NCBI RefSeq assembly: GCF_021044425.1
Contig: NZ_JAJNEC010000005.1
Span: 1,178,001-1,242,000 of the forward strand
Origin: Niabella pedocola
Lineage (GTDB): Bacteria > Bacteroidota > Bacteroidia > Chitinophagales > Chitinophagaceae
Reading direction: 5' to 3'
Length of the DNA stretch: 64,000 bases
Shown here: in pieces, positions 42,166 through 49,774 of the stretch
How positions within the stretch are numbered: position 1 is the first letter of the stretch
Layout of the letters: every line of letters starts with the position of its first letter
The notes under the pieces: generated by a model
Databases searched by the model: none
Told to the model about the DNA's origin: nothing
The model's input: only the letters and a program-made list of their open reading frames with translations
Program-made: the position numbers and the translations under genes

Positions 42166-43551
42166 TTATAACTGTGCTTCAAATAATTCAAAATCGCCAA
42201 TGGCCGCTGCCTTCAGCAAAAGGGCCTGCCATACATTGTTATTGGCAATGTCGCGGTCGGTTTCCGCGCGTATCAGCGTATAACCGGCCTGCATTACGTC
42301 TACCATATTGGTAAGCCCGTTTTTATACAATACCGATTTTTGATGATAGGCATCACCGGCAGCCTTTACCTGTACCGGTGCCTCTTTGTAGTTCGAAAGC
42401 GCATTATTCATTTTATTATCTGCGGTGCGCAACTGTGTTTTTAACTGCAAAGCCGCAGCATTATATTCTTCCTCCAGGGCCTGGCTGATCATCTGCTGCG
42501 CGTGCACCTGCCTGGACAAACGTACCGGCTGCATAATATTCCAGGTCATCCCTACTCCTATGAGGTAATTGGAGCGGTTGGGGTTGATGCCTTTCCAGTA
42601 ATCCGATGTATAATGGGTTTGGTCGGTTATATAATCACTTTCAAACCCTGAAGCCCTGGCTTGCCAAACCCCCACCAGCGAAAACGACGGGTAGTACTGC
42701 GTTTTTATATACTGCGATTGCTGGTCGCTGACTGCAATCCGGCTCCGGTAAAATTCCAGTACCGGATGCTGAAGGTTTGTATCCGGCATGCTTGTATAGC
42801 TGCCCGGAATCTTCGAAACAAATACGGTGTCAATGGTAAAGCTGGTATCTTCTGAACCGATCAGCTGCGCCAGGATATTTTTTTGCTCCTGCTCCTTATC
42901 CCTGGCATTGGTAAGCAGGATCTGCGCACTGGAGTACTCGGCATTGGCCAATGAAGAATCCACCCCCGCAATCAACCCGTTTTTTACACGGGCAATGACA
43001 AACCTGCGGATCGAATCGGCCCGGTTTACATTTTTTTCATAAGATTTCGTGATCTGCTGGCTGGCCACCAGGGTAAGATACGCAGCGGCTACTTTTATTT
43101 TGTGTTCAAAAAGCTCCTGCGCCAGATCCTTGGTATCGCGCTGCCATACCTGCTGCGCCACCTTCACCTTCTCCCGGTATTTTCCAAATGCAAAAAACTC
43201 CCAGTTTACATTGGTCAGATACAATGCGCCAAAAGCCGCATTCCAGTTTTGAGCAGCAAACGCCGGTCCGGAGGAGGCTGTAGCTAAGCCACCAAAACCA
43301 TATAGCGGACCGTTGGTTCCGTTAATGGTACCATAATCCTGCTGCACGCCCAGGTTCACGTTGGGGAGCTGTTCTTTGCGGGCTGCTGCAACCAGTTGCG
43401 CCGATGCCGTTGCATACGCGGTCTTTGCTTTTATGGTAGGATAGTTTTCCGTTGCGATCCGGATCGCATCTTTCAGGGAAAGCGGTGACTGGGCATTTAT
43501 TGTTGCGGAAAAAACGCCCGCAAGCAGTACAAAAAGAAATCTTCTGTGCAT
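42166..43551 (-). CDS. TolC family outer-membrane efflux channel
   Basis: 461 residues from ATG 43551 (MHRRFLFVLLAGVFSATINAQ, a signal peptide). Two outer_membrane_efflux repeats are visible, with long alpha-helical stretches rich in Ala/Gln (AIRIATENYPTIKAKTAYATASAQL; LKTQLRTADNKMNNALSNYKEAP). The C-terminal repeat ends in YKNGLTNMVDVMQAGYTL. It is the exit duct for the adaptor and permease encoded downstream, 38 bp from the permease gene. The longer frame from 43590 would place 13 residues before the signal peptide and is rejected. Confidence 0.93.
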   Translation of the reverse strand: MHRRFLFVLLAGVFSATINAQSPLSLKDAIRIATENYPTIKAKTAYATASAQLVAAARKEQLPNVNLGVQQDYGTINGTNGPLYGFGGLATASSGPAFAAQNWNAAFGALYLTNVNWEFFAFGKYREKVKVAQQVWQRDTKDLAQELFEHKIKVAAAYLTLVASQQITKSYEKNVNRADSIRRFVIARVKNGLIAGVDSSLANAEYSSAQILLTNARDKEQEQKNILAQLIGSEDTSFTIDTVFVSKIPGSYTSMPDTNLQHPVLEFYRSRIAVSDQQSQYIKTQYYPSFSLVGVWQARASGFESDYITDQTHYTSDYWKGINPNRSNYLIGVGMTWNIMQPVRLSRQVHAQQMISQALEEEYNAAALQLKTQLRTADNKMNNALSNYKEAPVQVKAAGDAYHQKSVLYKNGLTNMVDVMQAGYTLIRAETDRDIANNNVWQALLLKAAAIGDFELFEAQL

Positions 43552-43654
43552 TGTTATTGCGCTATTTGGAGGAAACAATGCGCAAATCAACTGGATCTTT
43601 TTGAAGCAATTTTGAAGCTGCCGTTAAAATGTTAGCCGGTTAAAAAAACAGCGC

Positions 43655-44983
43655 TCAGACCTCAGCAAAAACCACGCGCTGAAAGCTGGAATTGGAAGGA
43701 ATGCCGTCAATTTCGGATAAATAATTTTCATTAAAATACACACAGAAAATATGCCGGCCCTCTACATAAGCGTAGGAGATCCGGAAATTACATACTTCAC
43801 AGATCTGCTTTACAATGGCCAGTCCCAGCCCCACGCCCTCATTCTTCTGACTGCCTTTTTTAAACCGGCGGAACAGGTCTTTATGAGGAATGGTTACCGG
43901 GGCGCCCGTATTGCTGATCCGGAAGTAATCTGTAGTCAGTTCTACATGCACCGATCCGTTTTCTTCATTGTACCGGATGGCGTTGCGCATCAGGTTGGCC
44001 ACCAGGATATCGGCCAGCGTAGGATGTATCTGTATAAATACCCGGCTGTCTGTGTTACGGGTAACCGTGATGTTTTTCAGATCGGCCCAGTAAGCATAGG
44101 TTTCAATCACATTTTTTGCGATCCGGCAGAACCGTATCTTTTCCCGGGTATTGAACTCATGATTTTCCATCCGGGCCAGCAATACCAGCGATTTGGTAAT
44201 ATTGGAAAGCTTGTTGATCTCTGTTTGCATATGCTCAATCAGGTCGGCCTGCTGACTGTTGAGCGATGTTTGGGTGAGCAGCTCTGTTTTTGTGCGCAGT
44301 ACGGCCAAGGGTGTCTGCAGCTCGTGCGATGCATTTTCACTGAACTCCCGGGCCGTTGCATATTCCTCCATGGCCTTATTGGTCATGGTTTCGATAAAAC
44401 AATTGAGCTCATTAAATTCACGGGTAGAGGATCGTTCCAGCTGCAGTTTTTGCTTTTGCCGGATATTGAAATTCCGGATGGCTTCCATCGTGCTTTTAAA
44501 CGGTTTAAACAGGATCCGGGACAGGATGCGCGCAGATATCAGTACAGCGATACCCAGCAATAGCATTTTCCACAACAGGGTAATGAACATGCTGCTGAAG
44601 AACTCGCTGGGATTGATAAAATAATTATGCGAGGTAACCTTATAAACGACACCATTCACCTGCCGGTAACTGGTTACAAAAAGCGCCAGTTCTTTTTCAC
44701 TCATTCCTTCTGCATTATCCACACGCCGGACCACCTGCGGGTTTTCCCTGGGTACCGGCCCCTTAACGGCAGCGATTTGAATTTCCCGGTCCCTGATAAA
44801 ATCGTCAACCGGCTGTCCTTCCTTCAGCAGATTGTATACACGTTCGTTTACCGACAACAGGCGTTTTTCCTCAAACTCGATCATTTTGCGTTTGATGCCC
44901 GCCCGGGAAATGATCATTGTAACCGGGGTGATCACCAGAATAATACAAAGAAACCAAAGGGATATCTTGTTGATCAGTTTCAT
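43655..44983 (-). CDS. Two-component sensor histidine kinase
   Basis: 442 residues: membrane helix near 8-28, a periplasmic region of about 115 residues, a second helix near 145-165, then HAMP-like and HisKA regions. The phospho-acceptor His 220 is in SENASHELQTPLAVL. The HATPase shows NLMRNAIRYNEENG, ISNTGAPV and KNEGVGLGLAIVKQI, all intact. The gene follows the response regulator by three bases. Placement at the head of an RND operon suggests it senses the pump's substrate or envelope stress (inference). Confidence 0.95.
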   Translation of the reverse strand: MKLINKISLWFLCIILVITPVTMIISRAGIKRKMIEFEEKRLLSVNERVYNLLKEGQPVDDFIRDREIQIAAVKGPVPRENPQVVRRVDNAEGMSEKELALFVTSYRQVNGVVYKVTSHNYFINPSEFFSSMFITLLWKMLLLGIAVLISARILSRILFKPFKSTMEAIRNFNIRQKQKLQLERSSTREFNELNCFIETMTNKAMEEYATAREFSENASHELQTPLAVLRTKTELLTQTSLNSQQADLIEHMQTEINKLSNITKSLVLLARMENHEFNTREKIRFCRIAKNVIETYAYWADLKNITVTRNTDSRVFIQIHPTLADILVANLMRNAIRYNEENGSVHVELTTDYFRISNTGAPVTIPHKDLFRRFKKGSQKNEGVGLGLAIVKQICEVCNFRISYAYVEGRHIFCVYFNENYLSEIDGIPSNSSFQRVVFAEV

Positions 44984-44986
44984 ATG

Positions 44987-45661
44987 TCAGAGTTTAAAAC
45001 GGTAACCCAAACCGTACACGGTTTCGATATAATCGTTACCGTTTGCCGCCGCGATCTTTTTACGAAGGTTTTTGATATGCTGGTAAATAAAATCAAAGTT
45101 CGCAAGATTATCGGTATAGTCGCCCCACAAATGCGTGGCAATGGCCTGGCGGGAGAGCACCCGGTCCTTATTTACAATAAAATACAGCAACAGATCAAAT
45201 TCCTTTGGGGTAATATCCAGCAACAGGGAATGCACCCTGGCTTCGATGGTATTGGTATCCAGTTCTATTTCGTTAGCTGTAACAATATGACTGCCCTGAA
45301 GACTGTTCCGGCGGTACATCGCACGTAGCCGGGCATGCAGCTCCGGCAGGTGGAAGGGCTTGGTAATATAATCATCCGCCCCGCCCTCCAGTCCGTTTAT
45401 TTTATCATCCAGCGCATCGCGTGCCGAAATGATCAGTACATTGCTTACGATTTTCTCCGCCTTTATAAACCGCAGCACGTCCAGGCCGTCACCGTCCGGA
45501 AGCATTATATCCAGTAAAATAAAGTCGTAGGTGAATATGGATAATTTCTCCCTTGCCTCATCTACCCCAAATGCGCATTCACAAATAAAATGCTCGGTTT
45601 CCAGGTAATCCCGGATGCTGGCAGACAACGCAATATTATCCTCAATGATTAAAATTTTCAT
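44987..45661 (-). CDS. OmpR family response regulator
   Basis: 224 residues: receiver domain (acidic EDN at 7-9, phospho-acceptor Asp 51 in ILLDIMLPDGDG, Lys in YITKPFHLPEL) and a C-terminal winged-helix domain (about 125-224: PKEFDLLLYFIVNKDRVLSRQAIATHLWGD; FDFIYQHIKNLRKKI; YGLGYRF). ATG 45661 is chosen over a TTG three codons upstream, since that TTG is part of a TACTTTTG promoter box. The box ends only six bases before the ATG. First gene of the efflux operon and its probable activator. Confidence 0.95.
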   Translation of the reverse strand: MKILIIEDNIALSASIRDYLETEHFICECAFGVDEAREKLSIFTYDFILLDIMLPDGDGLDVLRFIKAEKIVSNVLIISARDALDDKINGLEGGADDYITKPFHLPELHARLRAMYRRNSLQGSHIVTANEIELDTNTIEARVHSLLLDITPKEFDLLLYFIVNKDRVLSRQAIATHLWGDYTDNLANFDFIYQHIKNLRKKIAAANGNDYIETVYGLGYRFKL

Positions 45662-45667
45662 CCCCCG

Positions 45668-45675
45668 CAAAAGTA
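45668..45675 (-). promoter_or_regulatory. -7 box TACTTTTG of the two-component/RND operon
   Basis: Perfect TAnnTTTG on the minus strand. Its last G (45668) leaves six bases before ATG 45661, so the transcript would have a leader of at most a few bases. Confidence 0.5.
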
Positions 45676-45707
45676 CGCAGGAGTTTTGAAGAAACTTTGA
45701 AGGAGCC

Positions 45708-45771
45708 GTCAGCTTTCAGCTTTCAGAATTGAGATTCCAGATTCCAGTTTTCAGATTCCAGTTTTCAATAT
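45708..45771. repeat. TTTCAGCTTTCAG / GATTCCAG repeat tract
   Basis: Near-tandem AGCTTTCAGCTTTCAG followed by GAGATTCCAGATTCCAG and TTTTCAGATTCCAGTTTTCA units. Same word family as the tract at 0.56-0.68 kb. Confidence 0.55.
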
Positions 45772-45890
45772 CCGGAGTGCTTCTTTTCAGGCATACGACC
45801 AGATTCAGCCCGGCGGTATTCCGGTCTTCTGTTACCAGGAAGTTGCCACCGGCGGACCTGAATAAACATGGCGCCTGTGCTCACCAGACC

Positions 45891-45965
45891 TGAGATTGCT
45901 AAACGCTGATTGCCAAAAGCCGAAAGCTAACAGCTGATTGCTGACTTCTGACGGCTGATAGCTGC
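45891..45965. repeat. GCTGATTGC / AAAGC repeat tract
   Basis: Degenerate repeats of CTGATTGCCAAAAGC, CGAAAGCTAACAGCTGATTGC and CTGACGGCTGATAGC immediately downstream of the TIM-barrel gene's stop. They are purine-shifted relatives of the CAGCTTTCAGC tracts (reverse complement GCTGAAAGCTG). Confidence 0.45.
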
Positions 45966-45968
45966 TCC

Positions 45969-46811
45969 CTACTTCTTCGTAGCCACCAACATTGCCCTGA
46001 AGTAGCCCACAGATTCGGCAATGCCCATAAACGGATTGTCCATATTCCGCTCGTGCTCCAGGCTTACCACCCCGGTATAGCCTACCTGGCGCAGCATTTT
46101 TACAAACGCCGGGAAATTAATGATGCCGCGGCCCACTTCTACGGAATAGCCCTGCTTCGTAGGCCCGGTAACATCCTTCAGATGGATATCAAATACCCGG
46201 GTATGGTATTTTTTCAGATCCGCAACCGCATCCTTTCCATTCCGGGTGTCGTGGCCAATATCCAAACACATACCCATGCGCGGATCCAGGTTCTTTACAT
46301 TTTTCCATACATCATCTGCATCGGGATACAACGGCATATCCGGCCCATGCAGGTGGATGGCGTATTTCATATCGTATTCCTTTACCTTTTTATTTACATA
46401 CGGCAGCAATTCATAGTTGGGCACGCCCACGATCAGTTTTACCCCCACCCGTTTGGCATATTCAAATGCCCGGTCTACTTCCGCTTCGGTTTTCATATAG
46501 ATAGGTCCTATTCCGTAACCGGTAACGCCTTTGTCTTTCAGTTTTTGATGAAAAGCCGCAATTTGCTCATCCGTGCTGTTAAACGGGAGGTGAAAATCCT
46601 TGATGCAGAAATAATGTACATCCGCCCGCTGCAGGGTTTGCAACGCGGTATCCAGACCAAATTTTGCAAACGTATACCCGGCCATTCCCAACTTAAAAGG
46701 TTCCCGGGTATCCGCGGCAGGTTGCGGATCCGGCCGTTTAACTGTTCCCTGGGCATTTGCCCCGACCGTTATACCTGCTGCCAGTAAAAAAAGCAACGCA
46801 AATCGTTTCAT
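45969..46811 (-). CDS. Exported sugar phosphate isomerase/epimerase-like TIM-barrel protein
   Basis: 280 residues with a signal peptide (MKRFALLFLLAAGITVGANAQ), so it acts in the periplasm. The mature part is a xylose-isomerase-like TIM barrel. Likely metal and catalytic residues sit in KLIVGVPNYE, IHLHGPDMP, GMCLDIGHDTRNG, VFDIHLKDV and GVVSLEHE. Such exported members are common in Bacteroidota glycan-use regions; no glycan locus is visible here. The substrate is unknown. Confidence 0.9.
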   Translation of the reverse strand: MKRFALLFLLAAGITVGANAQGTVKRPDPQPAADTREPFKLGMAGYTFAKFGLDTALQTLQRADVHYFCIKDFHLPFNSTDEQIAAFHQKLKDKGVTGYGIGPIYMKTEAEVDRAFEYAKRVGVKLIVGVPNYELLPYVNKKVKEYDMKYAIHLHGPDMPLYPDADDVWKNVKNLDPRMGMCLDIGHDTRNGKDAVADLKKYHTRVFDIHLKDVTGPTKQGYSVEVGRGIINFPAFVKMLRQVGYTGVVSLEHERNMDNPFMGIAESVGYFRAMLVATKK

Positions 46812-47218
46812 ATTTCTAATTGTATTTATATTTTAAGAACCGTTACACAACGCCCTAAAAATATTAAATGTTTCCATGTCCGGAACCGATCTGCGCCATT
46901 TTTTAAGACAACGTTTTCGAAAGCCGGCAACTATTCCTTCTTTCTATGCCTTTTTTTTCTTAAAAAAATGAAAATTTATACCGGTCCTGCTGTAGGTAGC
47001 CCTTTACCGGAGGTTCCATTACTGGTAGCAGGGCCACCGGCCTAAGGGTCAGCACTATTCATTTTTCGGCCAAAAACAGGGAGAGGATCCGGCTCACCTG
47101 CTGTAACGGGTCATTTACAGCGTCCTGAAGCCCGTTCGGCGAAGCATGACGCGGATCAAGTTGGGGCGCCGGGGGTTTGGCCCGGTTCTTGAAAATGATA
47201 TCATACAAACTATACACA
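46812..47218. other. Gene-poor stretch
   Basis: This is the first half of about 770 bp (46812-47585) without a convincing standard-size gene. It contains an AT-rich segment near 46.96 kb and the folded-RNA candidate at 46981-47040. An 87-codon minus-strand frame (47059-47322) looks unlike a protein. The rest (47303-47585) shows nothing recognisable. Confidence 0.5.
46981..47040. ncRNA. Candidate structured RNA element (three-way junction)
   Basis: Outer arms CCGGTCCTGCT (46981-46991) and AGCAGG...ACCGG (47027-47040, with a GCC bulge) enclose two small helices: GGTA/TACC (46995-46998 with 47005-47008) and CCA/TGG (47016-47018 with 47023-47025). The element lies in a gene-free region, and I recognise no known RNA family. 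The strand is undetermined. Confidence 0.25.
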
Positions 47219-47302
47219 ATGACCAACCTAATGACCATATTTGGAGCTTTTTTGTTCCTGTACAGCATCGGGATATTTGCTGCGATCCGGTTTAAAAAGT
47301 AA
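47219..47302 (+). CDS. Possible 27-residue membrane microprotein
   Basis: ATG at 47219 and TAA at 47300 enclose 27 codons. The product has a polar start (MTNLMT), one uninterrupted hydrophobic helix of about 18 residues rich in Phe, Leu, Ile and Ala with a single Tyr-Ser-Ile-Gly break, and a basic end (IRFKK). That is the layout of a type-I-like small membrane protein. There is no clear promoter or homology that I can name. It may be a chance frame in a gene-poor stretch. Confidence 0.3.
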   Translation: MTNLMTIFGAFLFLYSIGIFAAIRFKK

Positions 47303-47585
47303 TCCGTTGCCTCCGGTAGCAAATGTTTCTAAAATCTTCGCTCCAGCAACCGGGCTTTTAAGCCGATAACCGCACGCTGCCTTACATCACCGTAAAATTT
47401 CCCGCTGACTGTCATTTACAATATTTAAATCCTGGAATCGACGCTTTAACGGCTTTGACTGGTAGCCTCCGGCAAACGAGCCAATTATATATGGCGTTCC
47501 GTTGTCATAATCAAAACCGGTATGGGGCCCGCTGTTGACGGATAAGATCTAATCATGATTACCAGATTCTTTGTACCTTCGAATT

Positions 47586-48161
47586 ATGGCTATTTTAAAA
47601 TTCAGGGTATATTTTGAAGAGGATGACAGTATCTACAGAGATATTGCAGTGCTGCATACCCAAACCTTTTTTGACCTGCACGGAACGATTCTCAAGGCAT
47701 TTGATTTTGATAATAAACATCAGGCTACTTTTTTCAGGAGTAATGACCAATGGCTGAAAGGCCGTGAAATTACCCTTGAAGTATATTCCGACAGAAATTA
47801 CAAAGTAGCGCCGCTGTTGATGCGTACAACCACCATCGGCTCTGAAATAAAAAACACCAATCAGCGCTTTACCTATAGCTACGATTTTCAAAAGCATTGG
47901 GATTTTCTGCTAGAACTGATCAATGTTTCGAAAGATGGCAGTGCCGCAATAGACTACCCCAAAATCACCCGTACAGAAGGGATCAGCCCCAAACAATATG
48001 GTACTAAAGGCCTGCTGGGGGAGAAATTTGCCGATATTGAAGAGAAATATGATCTTACCCGGTCGGCCGAGGGCTTTGGCGAAAAAGGCGAAGACGGAGA
48101 AGATGTAGGCGTTGACGAAGGGGAAGGGGCAGAGGATTACAATGATGGGCTGGAAGATTAG
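47586..48161 (+). CDS. Plasmid pRiA4b ORF-3-like family protein with acidic tail
   Basis: 191 residues from ATG 47586 (MAILKFRVYFEEDD). The first 145 residues match the pRiA4b ORF-3-like fold: DIAVLHTQTFFDLHGTILKAF, HQATFFRSNDQW, FTYSYDFQKHWDFLLELI. The C-terminal 40 residues are dominated by Glu/Asp/Gly (GEKGEDGEDVGVDEGEG). The family is widespread and has no firmly established activity. The gene precedes miaA by 75 bp on the same strand. The TTG five codons upstream is not needed. Confidence 0.85.
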   Translation: MAILKFRVYFEEDDSIYRDIAVLHTQTFFDLHGTILKAFDFDNKHQATFFRSNDQWLKGREITLEVYSDRNYKVAPLLMRTTTIGSEIKNTNQRFTYSYDFQKHWDFLLELINVSKDGSAAIDYPKITRTEGISPKQYGTKGLLGEKFADIEEKYDLTRSAEGFGEKGEDGEDVGVDEGEGAEDYNDGLED

Positions 48162-48235
48162 TCCCCCTGGTAAAACTGCTCCCTGATGGATGGTGCTCCA
48201 TTCTCTATTGCTCATGCATTATAGTCCGTTTGCAA

Positions 48236-49159
48236 ATGCTGCTTCACAAAAATGTACTCATTATTATTACAGGGCCTACCGCCGTTGGCAAAACTGCGGT
48301 AGCCATTGAAGTGGCCCGGCAACTGGATACGGTAATTCTTTCTGCCGACAGTCGCCAATGCTTTAAAGAGCTGTCGATAGGCGTGGCCCGACCTTCGGAA
48401 GCAGAGCTAACGACCGTTCCCCACTATTTTATTGCATCGCACAGCATCCATGAAGCAATGAGCGCTGCAATTTATGAAGCCTACGCATTACAGTTGCTGG
48501 AGACCCTCTTCCAACAACATCCGGTGGTAGTGGTTACCGGTGGCACCGGTCTGTATATAAAAGCCCTGCTGGAAGGTTTGGACCCGGTACCAGCCGTTGC
48601 AGCCGGCCTCCGGGAGGAGATCGTCAGCGGTTATGAAACCATGGGCATTGACTGGCTGCAGCAGGAACTGCAAAAAAAAGATCCGCTTTTTGCACTATCC
48701 GGTGAAATGCAAAATCCGCAGCGGATGATGCGGGCGCTGGAAGTGGTGGAGGCCACCGGCCGGTCGATTCTTGAATTCCAGTCTAAAACCAAACAGCACC
48801 GGCCCTTTGATACGATCAATATCGGGCTTGAACTGCCCAGACCCCTGCTTTATGAACGGATCAACCAGCGGGTGATGGGCATGATGGAAGCAGGCCTGGA
48901 GGCCGAGGCGAGCAGTCTTTTACCCCTGCGCCAGCTAAATGCCCTGCAAACCGTAGGATACCAGGAACTGTTTCAATATTTTGACGGTGCCCTTAGCCGT
49001 GAACAAGCCATCGCCCTTATTCAGCAAAACACCCGGCGTTATGCCAAACGGCAGCTGACCTGGTTTAAAAAACAGCCGGAGTTCCATTGGATGGAAGCCA
49101 CCGCTTACCCAACTATTTTACCGTTTATAAAATCCAGACTGGCACAAGGGGCAAAATAA
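48236..49159 (+). CDS. miaA: tRNA dimethylallyltransferase
   Basis: Transfers the dimethylallyl group to A37 of tRNAs that read UNN codons. About 307 residues. The P-loop GPTAVGKTAV is near 11-20, followed by SADSRQCFKELSIGVARPS, VVTGGTGLYIKALLEGLDP, NPQRMMRALEVVEATGRS and the C-terminal NTRRYAKRQLTWFKKQPEFHW. ATG 48236 is preferred to a TTG two codons earlier, which lies in a near-consensus -7 box (7 of 8 bases, 48225-48232). Confidence 0.97.
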   Translation: MLLHKNVLIIITGPTAVGKTAVAIEVARQLDTVILSADSRQCFKELSIGVARPSEAELTTVPHYFIASHSIHEAMSAAIYEAYALQLLETLFQQHPVVVVTGGTGLYIKALLEGLDPVPAVAAGLREEIVSGYETMGIDWLQQELQKKDPLFALSGEMQNPQRMMRALEVVEATGRSILEFQSKTKQHRPFDTINIGLELPRPLLYERINQRVMGMMEAGLEAEASSLLPLRQLNALQTVGYQELFQYFDGALSREQAIALIQQNTRRYAKRQLTWFKKQPEFHWMEATAYPTILPFIKSRLAQGAK

Positions 49160-49270
49160 CATCTCATAATCAAACTTTTAGACAGGCCTGTTGTTAGTAC
49201 ACCTTTTGCAGGAAAAAGCAGTTTAAAGATTTTTTAATACCTGTTTGTTCGTATTTTACCGAACTAACTA

Positions 49271-49278
49271 TAAATTTG
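49271..49278 (+). promoter_or_regulatory. -7 box TAAATTTG of the second RND efflux operon
   Basis: Perfect TAnnTTTG ending 18 bases before ATG 49297, with TTTG (49244-49247) 23 bp upstream as a possible -33 element. It probably drives the regulator and the pump together. Confidence 0.6.
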
Positions 49279-49296
49279 CAGTTCGTTTTACAAATT

Positions 49297-49758
49297 ATGG
49301 TAGCTACAAAAAAAGAACTCTATCAGGACATGGTCACTTTTTACGGGAACCTTTACGGGCTTCCCCCGTTGAATGCAAAGATCTATGTGTACATGATGAT
49401 CGATCTGAAAACAGACGGATATACGTTTGACGAACTGCTGGAAAAATTCAACGTGAGCAAGAGCTCATTATCCAACAGCCTGCAAATGCTTGTGCAAAAC
49501 AAATATGTGGAGTACATCACCCCCATCGATTCGCGCAAGCGGTATTACCGCATCAACCCCAAATTTATGGGGATCCGCTTTGGTAATATCCTTGATAAGC
49601 TGGTTCGGGAAAAAGAGCTCATGCAACGGATGGTACAATGCAATAAGCAGGTAAAAAATCCCAACGAACAGGTAATTAAAGGTATCAACCAGTATATAAC
49701 TATTTTAGACAAGCATATCAAAACAGTAGAAAGCACCGTAAAAAGTTTACACCAATAA
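49297..49758 (+). CDS. MarR/GbsR-like winged-helix regulator
   Basis: 153 residues from ATG 49297 (MVATKKELYQDM). A winged HTH spans about 25-95 (YTFDELLEKFNVSKSSLSNSLQMLVQNKYVEYI, wing IDSRKRYYRINP). A long C-terminal helix (about 110-153: KQVKNPNEQVIKGINQYITILDKHIKTVE) serves for dimerisation. The layout resembles GbsR/MarR proteins of Bacteroidota. It lies 16 bp upstream of the adaptor gene, so it is probably co-transcribed with, and represses, the pump it heads (inference). The ligand is unknown. Confidence 0.88.
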   Translation: MVATKKELYQDMVTFYGNLYGLPPLNAKIYVYMMIDLKTDGYTFDELLEKFNVSKSSLSNSLQMLVQNKYVEYITPIDSRKRYYRINPKFMGIRFGNILDKLVREKELMQRMVQCNKQVKNPNEQVIKGINQYITILDKHIKTVESTVKSLHQ

Positions 49759-49774
49759 CCCGAAATCAGGATTT

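Larger units (their letters stand above)
45662..45968. other. Gene-free stretch upstream of the efflux operon
   Basis: About 307 bp with no credible gene. It holds the operon's -7 box at its left end and two low-complexity repeat tracts (45708-45771 and 45891-45965). The roughly 120 bp between them show nothing recognisable. Confidence 0.6.

Noticed and set aside
43751..44563. A 270-codon plus-strand frame opposite the histidine kinase
   Set aside because: No domain or signal, and the kinase is clear on the other strand.
46053..46787. A 244-codon plus-strand frame opposite the TIM-barrel gene
   Set aside because: Antisense shadow of a gene with signal peptide and conserved metal-site motifs.
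47059..47322. An 87-codon minus-strand frame in the gene-poor stretch
   Set aside because: Unusual composition and no signal, domain or promoter; most of it is likely non-coding.
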